From contig NW_023601433.1 of assembly GCF_014898055.3 (NCBI RefSeq), forward strand, positions 48,169,876-48,233,875: DNA of 64,000 bases, read 5' to 3'. The notes below the pieces were generated by a model that saw only the letters and a list, made by a program, of their open reading frames with translations, did no database searches and was not told where the DNA came from. Every line of letters starts with the position of its first letter. Within the stretch, counting starts at the first letter, position 1. Of the stretch, positions 1-11,422 are shown piece by piece. Origin of the DNA: Talpa occidentalis. Its lineage: Eukaryota; Chordata; Mammalia; Eulipotyphla; Talpidae. The translations under genes were made by a program, and so were the position numbers.

Positions 1-7
1 ATTATCT

Positions 8-276
8 GGGGCCTTCCTGGTGGCACAAGGGGTTAAGACACAACCTATGAAGCTATCAGCAGCCACTGCAGCATGAATTCAATCCCTGGCCAGGGAGGGT
101 CCCACATGGTGAGCAGACCTCTCCTGTCTCATCTGCTGCTCCCCTCAGCAGTGTATTTCTTCAGTCTGCCTGTTCTGTTCCCCCACTCTGTCTCAGGTGA
201 ATCTTCTCACCCTCCCTCGCATCTGGCCTGTACCCCATTCTTGTATAAATAAATAAATCTTAAAAAAAAAAAAAAA
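8..276 (+). mobile_element. tRNA-derived SINE, subfamily B
   Basis: A Pol III type SINE starts with a GGGGCCTTCCTGGTGGC head and runs through a pyrimidine-rich body to a TAAATAAATAAATC tail and a 15-A run. The head carries the variant GGTTAAGACACAACC, shared with the copy at 60106, which separates it from the GGTTGAGCGCTGGG type. Only seven bases lie upstream, so target-site duplications cannot be judged. Confidence 0.85.
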
Positions 277-1029
277 CCTTGAGTACAGGAAGTAATTTGG
301 TTCCAGTATGCAAAGTGTGCTTAGGAAGGTGGAGAAAACAAAGAGGATGATAGAAAGAGGGTGGGAAGAAGATTTTTAATAGGTCCAACTCCTTTGGGAA
401 GAGTGCTCATATATATATGAATGGAGTCAGGTATGCAAGGAAGGGCCCTTCTAAAAGCTAAAACCTGTCTCTTGAGAGTGAATGGTCTTTTTATCTCTAC
501 TCTATTGGCAATTAATGATAAACCATCACATAATATCTCCTTTACCACTGTCTCTTATGATTGTTTTCAGCTTTTATTGTTCAAGCTCCTCATGTATTCT
601 AACTAGAAGATGAACTATTTGAGAGAGGAAAAGAAAGTTTTTGAATTGCTTTTAACCTCCTTTTAGTTCTAAAGAAATATATGGTTAGTACGCATGGATT
701 GATGAAAGATGTTTATGCTCATTGTTTCTCCTAGTTTGAAGTAACAAACTAAGAAATACCAGTGGGACCCAGAGGAGAATAGTGTAAAAAGATGTTCATT
801 ACACCTCTACACCTCCAGATAGTTCACTCATATATCCATACAGCTGTAAATCCATTTATTCAATGTTCCTAGAATTCTGCCAATAAGAAGGTACAAGAAA
901 GTACATGGTCATATCCTTTTCAATCTCATAGATTCATAAGAAGAGGAGGGTCATACCTGCTCATATTCAGTGGGGAAATGGAAAATATTCAGGGTTTCAG
1001 GTTGTTGGTAAGCAAGAACCCCATGCATA
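277..1029. other. Unassigned AT-rich DNA
   Basis: No exon, repeat or RNA gene is recognised. The short open frames on both strands near 320-606 overlap each other and lack any known motif. Confidence 0.6.
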
Positions 1030-1640
1030 TCTAACTCTTTGAATGTTACATGGATACTGGGGATACATGTGTGAATAAGCTAGATGTAGACATTGTTCTC
1101 ATGGAGCTTGCAATTTAGTGGGTAAAACAAATGCAAAATGCCAATTACTCATAAGTGCTATGAGTAAAGAAGTATAAGTATATGTATAAGAGTGTAAAAC
1201 ATGAAAGACTAACTTAGATTTGGCCACGAGTGCTGGTTGTCAGAAAAAGTTTCCAGGGGCCTCCCTGTTGGTGCAATGGATCAAGTGTCAACACTATGAA
1301 GCAATCTGCAGCCACTGCAGCACGAGTTCGATACCTGGCCAGGGAGCTAACGCACATGGGGTAGCAGACCTCTCCTATCTTGCCACAGCTCCCCTCAGCA
1401 GTGTATTTCAGTCAATCTGCCTGTTCTGCCCACTCTCTCTCTGGTTAATCTTCTAACTCCCCCACACTTCTAGCCTGCACCCCAGTTCTTGTACGCATAA
1501 ATAAAACAGAAAAATATTTTCCATATGAATTCCACTGAAGCTGAGACTTGAAAACTGGGGCATCATTAGCCAAAGAAGTCAATGACAAATGGGGTAGAGC
1601 ATAGAGTGGGGATTATTGGTGGTGCCAGAGGAAGCTAATG
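1030..1640 (+). repeat. Old interspersed repeat split by a SINE
   Basis: The text around 1060-1165 (for example ATGGAGCTTGCAATTTAGTG and ATAAGTGCTATGAG) and its continuation at 1525-1640 (AAGCTGAGACTTGAAAACTG) match a very common old mammalian repeat consensus that I recognise but cannot name with certainty. The SINE at 1256-1506 interrupts it, so the two halves belong together. Confidence 0.5.
1256..1506 (+). mobile_element. tRNA-derived SINE, diverged copy
   Basis: The copy has a SINE head GGGGCCTCCCTGTTGGTGCA, a B-box-like GAGTTCGATACC, and the tail GCATAAATAAAA. Flanking repeats CAGAAAAAGTTTCCA (1241-1255) and CAGAAAAATATTTTCCA (1507-1523) are a diverged target-site duplication. Substitutions and small deletions in the body make it one of the older copies in the window. 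Confidence 0.85.
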
Positions 1641-3779
1641 AGTAAAGCAGAATTAGCAACTGTAGGAGGTCATGGGTAAATGTTTGAGTTGTTTTTATTT
1701 TAGTTGCACCATCTAGCATCCCCACTCTCTATTTGGGGGCCTCTCCTACTGTGAATGGCATCTATGGAATTCACAGCTATAATCTCCTGTTATGGAGAGC
1801 AAAGGAGGAAGATCCTCTTTCTCCTATCATCTCGCATCCAAGATACAGTCATGAGATCTATGTTTGGTTGATAACTAACTTCCCTGTTTTTCTGAATCAG
1901 GAGCAAATGATGCAAAGTAAAAGGAAGAGTTTAGAATTCACTCATGGCAGTTGCATTGTGTGGTATTGGTCAGTGGTGTTAGTAGTAGCTGGTGCCCTGT
2001 CCTTCTAGTTCTTCCTTCCATCTGACCTCCAGAACCTCCTTTATTATTTCATTTCCTGCAGACCCAGAGATTCTGTGAGCTTGCCATCATCTCCCAAAGA
2101 GCTTTCTGTCTAAATTCATCAGAACTAATTCAGTTGCTTGCAACCTAGAACATTGACAGCGATCAAGACAAGAGCTGTAAAGGTTCTATCTAAAGTGTAA
2201 CAAGAATGAATTTAATTCAAACATTGCAAAAAGTTCTTCATAGTTTTCAAACGTCTTCGACAGGATTCATTGGTTTGTATAGCAAACAGAGAGGTAAGTA
2301 CTATCTCTCTTTTTTGCACCAAAAAGAGAATGGAATTGGAAATACATCTAAAACACAAAACTGCAGCTTGGAATTTGTAAGTCAATTATGCAACTGAAGA
2401 GACATGCATTCTCATTAGAGAAAAATTTGGAGCTTGGAATCATAAGATGGCAAACATTAACAGGCGTATTAGTAAAAGGATCCAAGCATGCTATTATGTA
2501 GCCTGCTGGTAAGCAACAAAGATAGGGAGTCAAATCATAAAATTTAACCTGAGACCCAGAGAAAACAGTTACCTGGTAGGATTGTTATAAGGATTAAAAG
2601 AAAAATATTTTATTGCTAAAAAATGCTAAACATCTCCTGGAGGGGTGGTGGGGAAAAGAAAGAAACCCCATGGAAAATTCCTAGAACACAGCCCATTGGA
2701 GAGCAGATGATCTAAAAGATACTAGTTCCCTTTTGTTTCCAGAGGTATTGGAGGACACTGGGGAATTAACCCCTAGGTGAATAAGATGGGTCAGAGAAGA
2801 TCTTTAGCACAGAGTGTCATGGTTCAAATCCAACTCAGTAGGGAAGGAGCTTTGGAGAAATGTGGAAGGGACACCCACAGGAACAGGGAAAAGACAGGAG
2901 TGGTCGCTGCCCTCCTTTTTCAGGTCAATGGTATTGCTGCGATTTTCTTCCTAGTACTTTATCTGGAACTTAGATGATCTATTCTGCATTTGGAGTTGGT
3001 ATAAAAATGAAGGTGGTGTGTTGCTTGAAATAAAACACACAGAAATTATTCCAGTTTCTTTTTTTCTAAAAACTAATAGGAAAACCAAGAAAAGGACTTT
3101 TTTTCTCTTTCAGGGAAAGAAACAAAAGAATTTTTTTGATAAATGCAGAGTATTTTCTTTAATATAAAAACCAAATATTTTTCTAAAAGTAAATTTTATT
3201 TTCCCAAATATTTGACAAGATCAAGCTGTAAAATTCTGAAGTTTAGTCAGCTGTGCAGATTGACTTTTGAAGTGTAAAATAAACCTTTACTTAACAGATG
3301 TCAGGACTGTGACTTTGAGAGATAATGACAGTTTTTATAGTAGGTTGGTGACAGAATTCTAAGGAGAATGAATAAAGTTTTGGTGCCAAGTCTGGGGAAA
3401 AAAATGACAACATGATTATTAACAACTGACTGAAATGGGGAAAGCAAAAGCAAGTGCTTTAATTTATTTGATTAGGCAGCATAAATTGTTCCATAAATAT
3501 CGGTAAAATAGATTTAACAAAAGGATAGGCTGTACCTTCAGGTTAAGAATGAGAGTAACTCAAAAGCCCAAACTCCCTTCAAAATCATGAAGAATAAACT
3601 AGATTTAAATAATTTCTAAGGCTTCACATAAGGGATCAAACAGTCATGGAAAAGATTTTATCAATTATTTTCAGATTCTACCTCTCTAACAGCAAATAGA
3701 GAAGGGTCTGCTATGCGGACAAACATATTCTAACTGTAGGTTCACTGCAATATTTAGAATCAAAATTGTAAGCAAAATC
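1641..3779. other. Unassigned intergenic DNA
   Basis: Low GC with many short homopolymers. The open frames here (for example 1733-2008 and 2777-2977) have no recognisable domain, no splice context and no codon bias that I can see. No repeat family is assigned. Confidence 0.55.
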
Positions 3780-3960
3780 AAATTCCTATAAGCCTCATTA
3801 TGTCTCATAATCTTCCCCTCATTCCAACCTGCCTGTAACCAAGCAAGTTCTGGATATACTCAAGTCCTGTGACTCTGCAACATTTCTTCAGACCTCTTTC
3901 TCCAGGAAGTTCTGTCTTCACTGAACACAGAATTTTTTTTCTAATCTGTACAACATTTAA
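3780..3960 (+). repeat. Possible L2-like LINE remnant
   Basis: The segment around 3888-3940 (CAGACCTCTTTCTCCAGGAA) resembles the L2 3' region in composition and word order, but divergence is high. It is a weak call. Confidence 0.25.
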
Positions 3961-4639
3961 CATTGACCAATGAGTGTCATTGAGCCCAGTCCACAGATCT
4001 TAAATTCTATTCTAGACAACTTCACTGCACTTTGTGGTACCTCCCAGGAGGTGATACACAGGGGATGCCAACTTCCCACAGGGATCCTGTTCTTTTCTGG
4101 AGAAGTGAGCTTGGGAGATAAACTAAATGACTTCAAAATCTTTTATATGAAATCTGAAGCAGAATCAGGACTGAATGTCCAGCTCTGCCTCCTCACTACA
4201 TTTTTATGAGTCTTCTTTATATTTGACCTTCCTGGCCTTACAACTGTGGTGGCAAAAACTTGGAAAGAGCCATTAAAGGAGGGAAGTTTGATGAATTGGT
4301 TCTTCTCACACATGTTCATCCTCAGGACCAAGGAGGTCAGAGCTTCTTCCTGGACTCTGAAGAGGAGGGAAAAGTTTGATTTAGTTGCCAGATCTCCATG
4401 TCTGTTTATTTGGGTTCTTAGGCTGATCTTTCAGAGAAGGTACCCAGTATACCTCTATGTTTTTCCCCTCAAGCTATGAAAACATTGAAGGGTTTATCTA
4501 TCTCAAATAGTTTTTGGAACAAAGTGGAATGGAAAGTGGCAATAAGTGTTTAATATATGATAAATTGATGGAACAAGTTCTTGGAAATTTTTTCTAGATT
4601 CTAGAGATGTAGGTTACTATGTAGTCATCAAAAATAAGC
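3961..4639. other. Unassigned intergenic DNA
   Basis: Contains two modest plus-strand open frames, 3970-4209 and 4246-4479, without recognisable motifs. They are probably chance frames. Confidence 0.5.
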
Positions 4640-7600
4640 ATGAAGACTGGGTTTTAAATAACATACGGTCATAAAATCCTACTACTGTAGGATTTTAAAA
4701 ACTTCATTCTAAAAACTTTTTGTCCATTTTTGAGTGGGTTATTTGTTTTCTTTTTGTTGAGTTGTATGAGCTCTTTGTAAATCTTCAATATCAGCTCTTT
4801 GTTAGATATATGATGTGCAAATAGTTTTCTCCATTCAGTATGGTTCTTTCTAGTTGTACTGATACTTTCTTTCATTGTGCAGGAGTTGGGTATTTTTTTT
4901 TTAGTTTGATGTAATTCCATTTGTTTATTTTTACTTTCATTTCTCTTGCTGTTGAAGACAAGTCCATAAAGACATCAGTGAAACCAGTGTTGTGTAGTGT
5001 TTTGCCTTAATTTTCTTCAATATATTTTATGGTTTGGGGTCTTATATTCATGTCTTGAAACCATTTCAAGTTAATTTTTGTCTCAGATATGATATGTTGA
5101 TCTGTTTTCTTTGTTTTGCATGTGGCTGTACAGTTTTTCCAGCAATTTATTGAAAAGATTCTCCTTTCTGCAATGTATACTAATGGCACCTTTGTCTTAG
5201 ATTAACTGTCCATACATGTGTGATTTCTTTCTCAGCTCTCAATTCTATTCCATTGATCTGTTTGTCTATTTCTGTAATAGCACCATACTATTTTGACTGC
5301 TAAGGCTATATAGTATAGTTTGTAGACTTTGAGTGTGATAACACCATACTCCTTTCTGTCAGGATTGATTTGGCTATTCCAGATCTTTTGTGGTTCCATA
5401 TTAATTTCAGTAATATTTTTTTCTATTTAATTGAATAATGCCTTGAAGCCTTGACAGTAATTGCATTGAATCTGTGTGTTGCTTGGGTAAGATGGGCATT
5501 TTAATGGTGTTAATTCTCCCAATCCATGACCATGGAATATCTTTCCATTTCCTTCTATTTATTTTAAGAATGTCTTATAGCTTTCATTGAATAGGTCCTT
5601 AAACTCCTTCACTCAGTTTATTCCTAGATATTTAATTCATTTTGTTATAATTGTAAATGGGATTGTTTTATTGACTTCTTTTTCATCTAGCTTGTGTTTA
5701 CATATAGAATTACAGCTGATTTCTGTAAACTGATGTAATATCCTGTGACTTTATTGTATTGATTTGCTATTTCAATTAGTTTATCAGTGTAGTCTTTAGG
5801 GTTTTCTATTACTGTTATCATATCATCTAAAAATAGTGGTAGATACACTTCTTTCCCAGTTTCAATTCCTTTTATATATTCTCTTTCCTAATTGCTCTAG
5901 TTAGGACTTCCAATACAATGTGAATACTAGTGGTAAAAGTGGGCACACTTTCCAGTATCTAATCTTAGAGGAAAAGCTTTCTAGTCTTGCCAGTGTATGA
6001 TGTTGGCTATGGTTTTGTAATAAGTGATCTGTATTTTGTTGAGTTATGTTCCATCTACACTCAGTTTTTTAGGGTTTTTTTTTTTTTTTTTTACATATAG
6101 CTATAGTGAATGTTATCAAATGCTTTCCCTGTGTCTATTGACTTGATTGTGATTTTTATCTTTCCTTTTGTTCATAGGATGAATTACATTTATTGATTTT
6201 TCAATATTGAACCATCCTTGTGTTCCTGAAATAAATCCTACTTGGTCATAATGTATCATCTTTTTGATGTGTTGTTGAATTGGTTTGATAAAATTTTGTT
6301 GAGATATTTTGCATCTATGTTCATCAAGGATATTGCACTTTAATTTTCTCTTTGATGTCTTGGTCAATTTTTTATGTCAGAATGATGTCAGTCTGATAGA
6401 ATATGTTTGGAAGCATTCCTCTTACTCAAATTTTTGAGAAGGATAGGTATTAATTCTTCCATCATTTTCTCTACCTGCTGTATGTTTTTAGAAGTTTAAC
6501 TATGATGAATTTAGTGTGATACACTTTGCATTTGTCTTGCTTATGATTCACGGAGCTGCTTAATTGTGTGATTTGATATTTTCCATCAAATTTAAGAATA
6601 TTTGACTTATTATTTCTTAAAATACTATTACTCTCTTCTCCTTCTGTGACCAGTATATATTGTACTACAAATTTCTGAGGATCTTCATTTTCTTCTACCT
6701 GTTTTTCCCTATTTTCATATGGATAATTTCTATTAATTTTTCTTCCATCTACTAACTCCATTTTCCATCTACCATTAATTTCATCAGATGAATTTTTAAA
6801 ATCTAAGTTATTATAGTCTTTTATTCAAAAAGTTTTCTTTCTTTTTAATTTCATATTTCTGCTCAGATTCCCTAACAACTTATTGTTAAGAAAGTGTTTT
6901 TCTTTAAATCATTGAACATACTTATTATATCTGCTCCAATGTTGTGCACACTAACTCCAACATCTGATCCACCTTGAGATTCATTATCTGATTCTTCTTA
7001 ACTATTGAGCTCACTTTTAAATTTTTTTCATGTTTAGCAATTCTTATTGTATTCTCAATATGGAAAATGCATCTTAAAGTCTAAGAATTCTGCTATCTTC
7101 CTCCCATAAACTATCATTGTTTACTTTAGTAGGAAATTCAATTACTAACTAAGTTGAGCTTGTGTAGAGTTTACTTCATTTTAGACTTTTTAAAGGGCAT
7201 ATCTGGAGTAGACATTACTATGGAATATGATTTTTTACTCCTAAGTAGAGTGACTTTCTGCTGTGTCAGCTGGGTGCCAAATTGTTAACAAGATATTTCA
7301 CCCTCGCTGATCTAGAACACCAACATATCCCAGCATTGCTCAAATTTTAGTAATTCAGTTGCGCTTAATACCATTGCTGCTCTCTAGTGAGCCATTCATC
7401 ACCTTATCTTGGATAAGCACTCTGGGTACTTGTGAGGAAACCGCTTGAAGATTTCTGGAATTTACTCTACTGCGTTGTCCTTTCCAGTGCCCTATCTCAC
7501 AAATTATTGACTTTAGATAGCTTAAACTTGGTTTATACTTTCTCTGCTCAGAAAGATCACTGTGCTTTGCTTGGATTCCCAATTACTACGCCACAATGAA

Positions 7601-7770
7601 GACACTTCCTCAATTAAATCTGGTATGATTGTAAATTCATTTTCTCTCAGGGATAGCATGCTGATTGTACTAACTATTCTCTAGTCTAATATTTTTTTTT
7701 CCAGTTTTATAGTTATTTGCAGTGGGATAGTTTGGAATTATTTTTATATGTCATAGATAGAAGCAGACTT
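4640..7770 (-). mobile_element. Old LINE-1, 3'-truncated and rearranged
   Basis: Minus-strand translation gives broken LINE-1 ORF2 pieces: the C-terminal side at 4669-5189, the reverse-transcriptase core near 5820-5840 reading FLDDMI (both catalytic Asp retained), and the segment [20 protein letters not shown] at 6116-6367. From about 6480 the sequence jumps to ORF1-like text (TEGEESN at 6471-6761) and then LINE-1 5' region up to about 7770. The ORF2 N-terminus and endonuclease appear to be missing between the two. The 3' end lacks a clear 3'UTR and poly-A. This is much older than the element at 25693. Confidence 0.8.
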
Positions 7771-8908
7771 TCCTGGCTGCTTATATATTCTGATTACATA
7801 TCAAGATGTATAGAGTTCTTTGATGTTTCTGTATTTGCAAGTCTATCTGTTTTTCTTATATTTTACTTTAAAATGTCACTGACTATTTACCCTGCCACAA
7901 CCTCACAAGCCTTATCTTCCTTAACTCCTTATTTTACTCACTGCTTGAAAAATCATGGGATTCTTTAGTCTAGGATATAGATATTTGTCTTTAAGACTGC
8001 AAAAATGACTCATTTGTGCCAAAAAAAAAAAAAAAAAGAACTCAACTACAATAGTCCTTTAAAGCTTCTAGAGACATCAGATTAGTATTTGGTTGTTTTA
8101 CTCTAAGAATAGCAGCCTTAACATTAACTGAGTTTTTCTTAAACCTGTTTTAGGCATGGAATATGTTTTTAAGGTACAGAGTAGAAAATTATTCCCTAAG
8201 AATGTTAATTATTTTGGGAGTTGCAATAAGACTGCTTCTAAATTGCCATTGGACGCTCATTATAAAGTGTCATCTTGACATTCAGAAAAATGACCTGGGG
8301 AAATCACACAAGCTTCAGTGAAGCTTTTTGTACATAAAACTTTTGACCTTCCCAGATTATCTGACTTTAGGTGTAATATTTCTACTTATCTTAATCTTCA
8401 TGCTTCTTGGAAGATCTTTAGCGTTCTTTTCAATTTTAGAATTGACTGATGTTATCCAAAAGTGTAGGTTTTACAGACTTTATTATTTTTGCCCATATTT
8501 TTATTTTCATTAATATAGTAATTTGTAATAATACTGAAGAGAATTTATTGTCCACACACAAGGATATATACAGAATGCATGAATGATTTCTTTACCTACT
8601 CACTACACTCTGTTGCCAAGAGATTGTGCAAAGTGTGCACTTGTGGATACATAGAGTAATATTTCCCATTGTCTCCCCCAATATGGCACATGAAAGAAAA
8701 ACAAAATCACACTGGCATTTGGGAATTAATTTATTGCTACTTCAAGATTCTAAGAACAGACAACCTCAACACCCTATGGCATGAAATCAATAAATGTGTG
8801 TTCAAATGAGAGAAGAGAACAATCCTCTAAGTCCAAACCCAAACAAGGTGTTTCTGATTAATACCAGTCTAATACCTTTTCAGTTTCATAATCAAGAAGT
8901 GTTTTCTT
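7771..8908. other. Unassigned AT-rich DNA
   Basis: Holds a 17-base A run near 8021-8037 and chance open frames only. No element or exon is recognised. Confidence 0.5.
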
Positions 8909-9189
8909 GGGCCTCCCCGGTGGCGCAGCGGTTGAGCGCTGGGTTGCGAAGCTGCCCACAGCCTCTGCAGCGCCGGTTCTATCTCCTGCTGCTCCCTGGC
9001 CACCGGAGGAGGGTCCCACATGGTGCGCTGCTCTCCTGCTGCCCGCTGCTCCCCTCAGCAGTGTACTTCGGTCCTTCTGTCTGCTCTGCTCCCCGCTCTG
9101 GCTCTGATGAATTCTCTCACCCTCCCGTGCTTCTGACTGTACCCAGAGCTTGTATAAATAAAATAAATAAATAAATCTTTAAAAAAAAA
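8909..9189 (+). mobile_element. tRNA-derived SINE, subfamily A (young)
   Basis: A near-consensus copy: head GGGCCTCCCCGGTGGCGCAG, A-box TGGCGCAGCGG, then GGTTGAGCGCTGGGTTGCG. The B-box region is mutated (CCGGTTCTATC). The tail is AAATAAATAAATAAATC plus an A run. It contains two long overlapping open frames (8794-9174, 8907-9107) that simply read through the GC-rich SINE body. A partly degenerate AAGAAGT-rich repeat flanks it. Confidence 0.9.
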
Positions 9190-10923
9190 GGAGAATTTAT
9201 TGAAAAAAAAAAGAAGTTTTCATATTACTCCCTCTACAGCTTTCTCTCTTCTGAATGAAGTAACTGTATGAAGGGGAGCAAGAACACTTTCTATAATCAG
9301 TAGAGTATCTGGCAGCAGATACAGTAGCTGTGTTTTTGGTGATTTGGGCTTTAATAGCTCAGTGTAAAAGGCATTAAAAGTATCTAAGCAATAGCAGATA
9401 TTACTTTTTCTTTCTTTTTTTTTTTTTTTTTTTTTTACTTCTAGTCAGCTGAAGATACTTTCAGTGGATTTAGGGTCCAGATTATACGTAGAAACATTGG
9501 ATTTGTCATTGATGAAATATTTCTCTAAAATTAAATATATTATTTGAGGTCAAGCATATACAGTTCATTATTTATTTTACTCCCTTAAATGACAAGATTG
9601 TCAACAACTAATGATCTAATTTGCATTGGTTCATGGTATGAGTAAGCAGAGAATAAAAAAAGAAATTGAAAAATGGTTTTTCAAAGACTGCATTTCATGA
9701 AAAGTTTAAAACTACTCCTGGTGAAACATGTGGCTTTTTAGACATTGGTTCTACATATATTAAGCCAAAAGACACCCACTGAAAATGTTTAAATTAAATC
9801 AAAGCTACCATTAGTTGGCATATAAGTAATGAAAAGAAAACTGGTGAGCTGGTTTAAATCATAAATAATGAAAGGAAAAATATCATCTGGCTGAAATTCC
9901 TTTTCTTAACTACTTTATGTAATTAGTAACAGACATTGTCTCTACCAATTTTTTAAAAAAACATAATGTTGTATATCCTATAGCTTCCCATTACTTTTTT
10001 ATTTTGGGAATTAAAAATCTAGGCAATTTTAAATGTTTATTAGCCAAATAAAGTCCAAAAAATTAAATTACATATACACATTGATTAAAATATGAAGTTG
10101 AGGATTAACTCTGATGTGATAATTGTAAATAAACTGCCTCTTTGTCAGGAATATGTATTTTTGCTATCTTTATTGTGGATATATACAAGGTGTTAGGAAG
10201 AAATATATTTAGTAGGTTAATTAGGTGGTTATTACCACAAGTTCCTAAGTTTTTTTTTTTTTCACTCAGAAAAATATGAAAGCTAAAATAGGAGGTGTTG
10301 GCTTATGTAAGAAAAAGGGAATCAAAATAAAAATAAAGAAATAAAAATAAAAGCAGGAATAAGAAAAAGGTATTAAATACTATACACATTAAAAATAGGC
10401 TGGTTATAGGAAAATAAAAAGCAACACTAGAATTATAATACTCTCACCCCATTTTTATGATTGGCTGTGACAACATACAAGATTTCTGTAATGCAGATTT
10501 TGTAAACTTAGGAAAGTCACTTAAATTTTAATCAGAAATAAACAAAAATACAGCATTTTCCAAAAGTTCCATACGATTTAACTCTAATCGTATAAAGAAA
10601 TGATAAATTAGCAACATTTGCCATTACTAGCATTGTAAATGGTTAAGAAGGTTGCCGAGTAAAACCACCCGCAGGACCAGATGGTTTCTCAGCTCCCTGC
10701 ACTGTGCTGCCCCACTAGTCACAGCCTAAGTTTTTTCCTAGTGTCTCCACCGCCGCAAGTGAGCACTGCTATTCTCCAATCCCCAGTACATCTGTTGTAC
10801 AAGCTTCAGATCAGAGTGAAGAAATAGGGACAAAGGCCACCCACACTAGTGCACTTGCTGCTCTACCAACTGTCAGCAATTGCTTAGCATGTTTTCTACT
10901 TTACCTGTCTCTCAGTTCATGTG
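9190..10923. other. Unassigned AT-rich DNA with poly-T
   Basis: Contains a long T run at about 9415-9437. The short GC-richer patch at 10650-10800 is not assigned to any repeat or exon. Confidence 0.5.
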
Positions 10924-10990
10924 TTTTTGGAAAGTAGTTGACAGGTAAAGAGTATGATTTTCCTGCCAAAATCCACCCTACAGTGCAAGA
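10924..10990 (+). repeat. Copy 1 of a 66-bp dispersed direct repeat
   Basis: TTTTTGGAAAGTAGTTGACA through AAATCCACCCTACAGTG is repeated 432 bp downstream at 11356-11422 with about ten differences and small indels. The flanks are not similar. Confidence 0.8.
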
Positions 10991-11355
10991 AGCTATTTGC
11001 CACTCACTAGAAACAAACACAGAACATAAAGGAAAATAGAAAAAAAAAAAGAAAAGAAAAAGTAACATAACACTAGAGGCCTGAAATGAAGCTAAAAAGG
11101 CCAACTCATCCATTGAAGCAGATTTAATGTCAGCCATTCAATCATTGATTCATTCAACAGATATTAATTATGCATAGAAATGTTTAAATGGAGAAGTATT
11201 AATCCAAATAAGAAATAGTAAGATACAATTTAATAGGCAGCAATAAATGACTGGCTTTATTATATTATGTTATTATGTTGGAGAACCTAAACGTTATGCA
11301 CTGTTTTTGCAAATTGATATTCTGGTGTTGCTCCTAGCAATGTGTAGTCCCTATC

Positions 11356-11422
11356 TTTTTGAAAGGTAGCTGACAGGTGAAGAGTTTGATTTTCCCTGCC
11401 CAAATCCACCCTACAATGAAAG
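11356..11422 (+). repeat. Copy 2 of a 66-bp dispersed direct repeat
   Basis: Partner of 10924-10990, reading TTTTTGAAAGGTAGCTGACA through AAATCCACCCTACAATG. The unit is either a local duplication or two fragments of an unrecognised older repeat. Confidence 0.8.

Noticed and set aside
8794..9174. 126-codon open frame
   Set aside because: It reads through a GC-rich SINE, and the overlapping frame 8907-9107 does too. There is no domain; other SINE copies give the same kind of frame.
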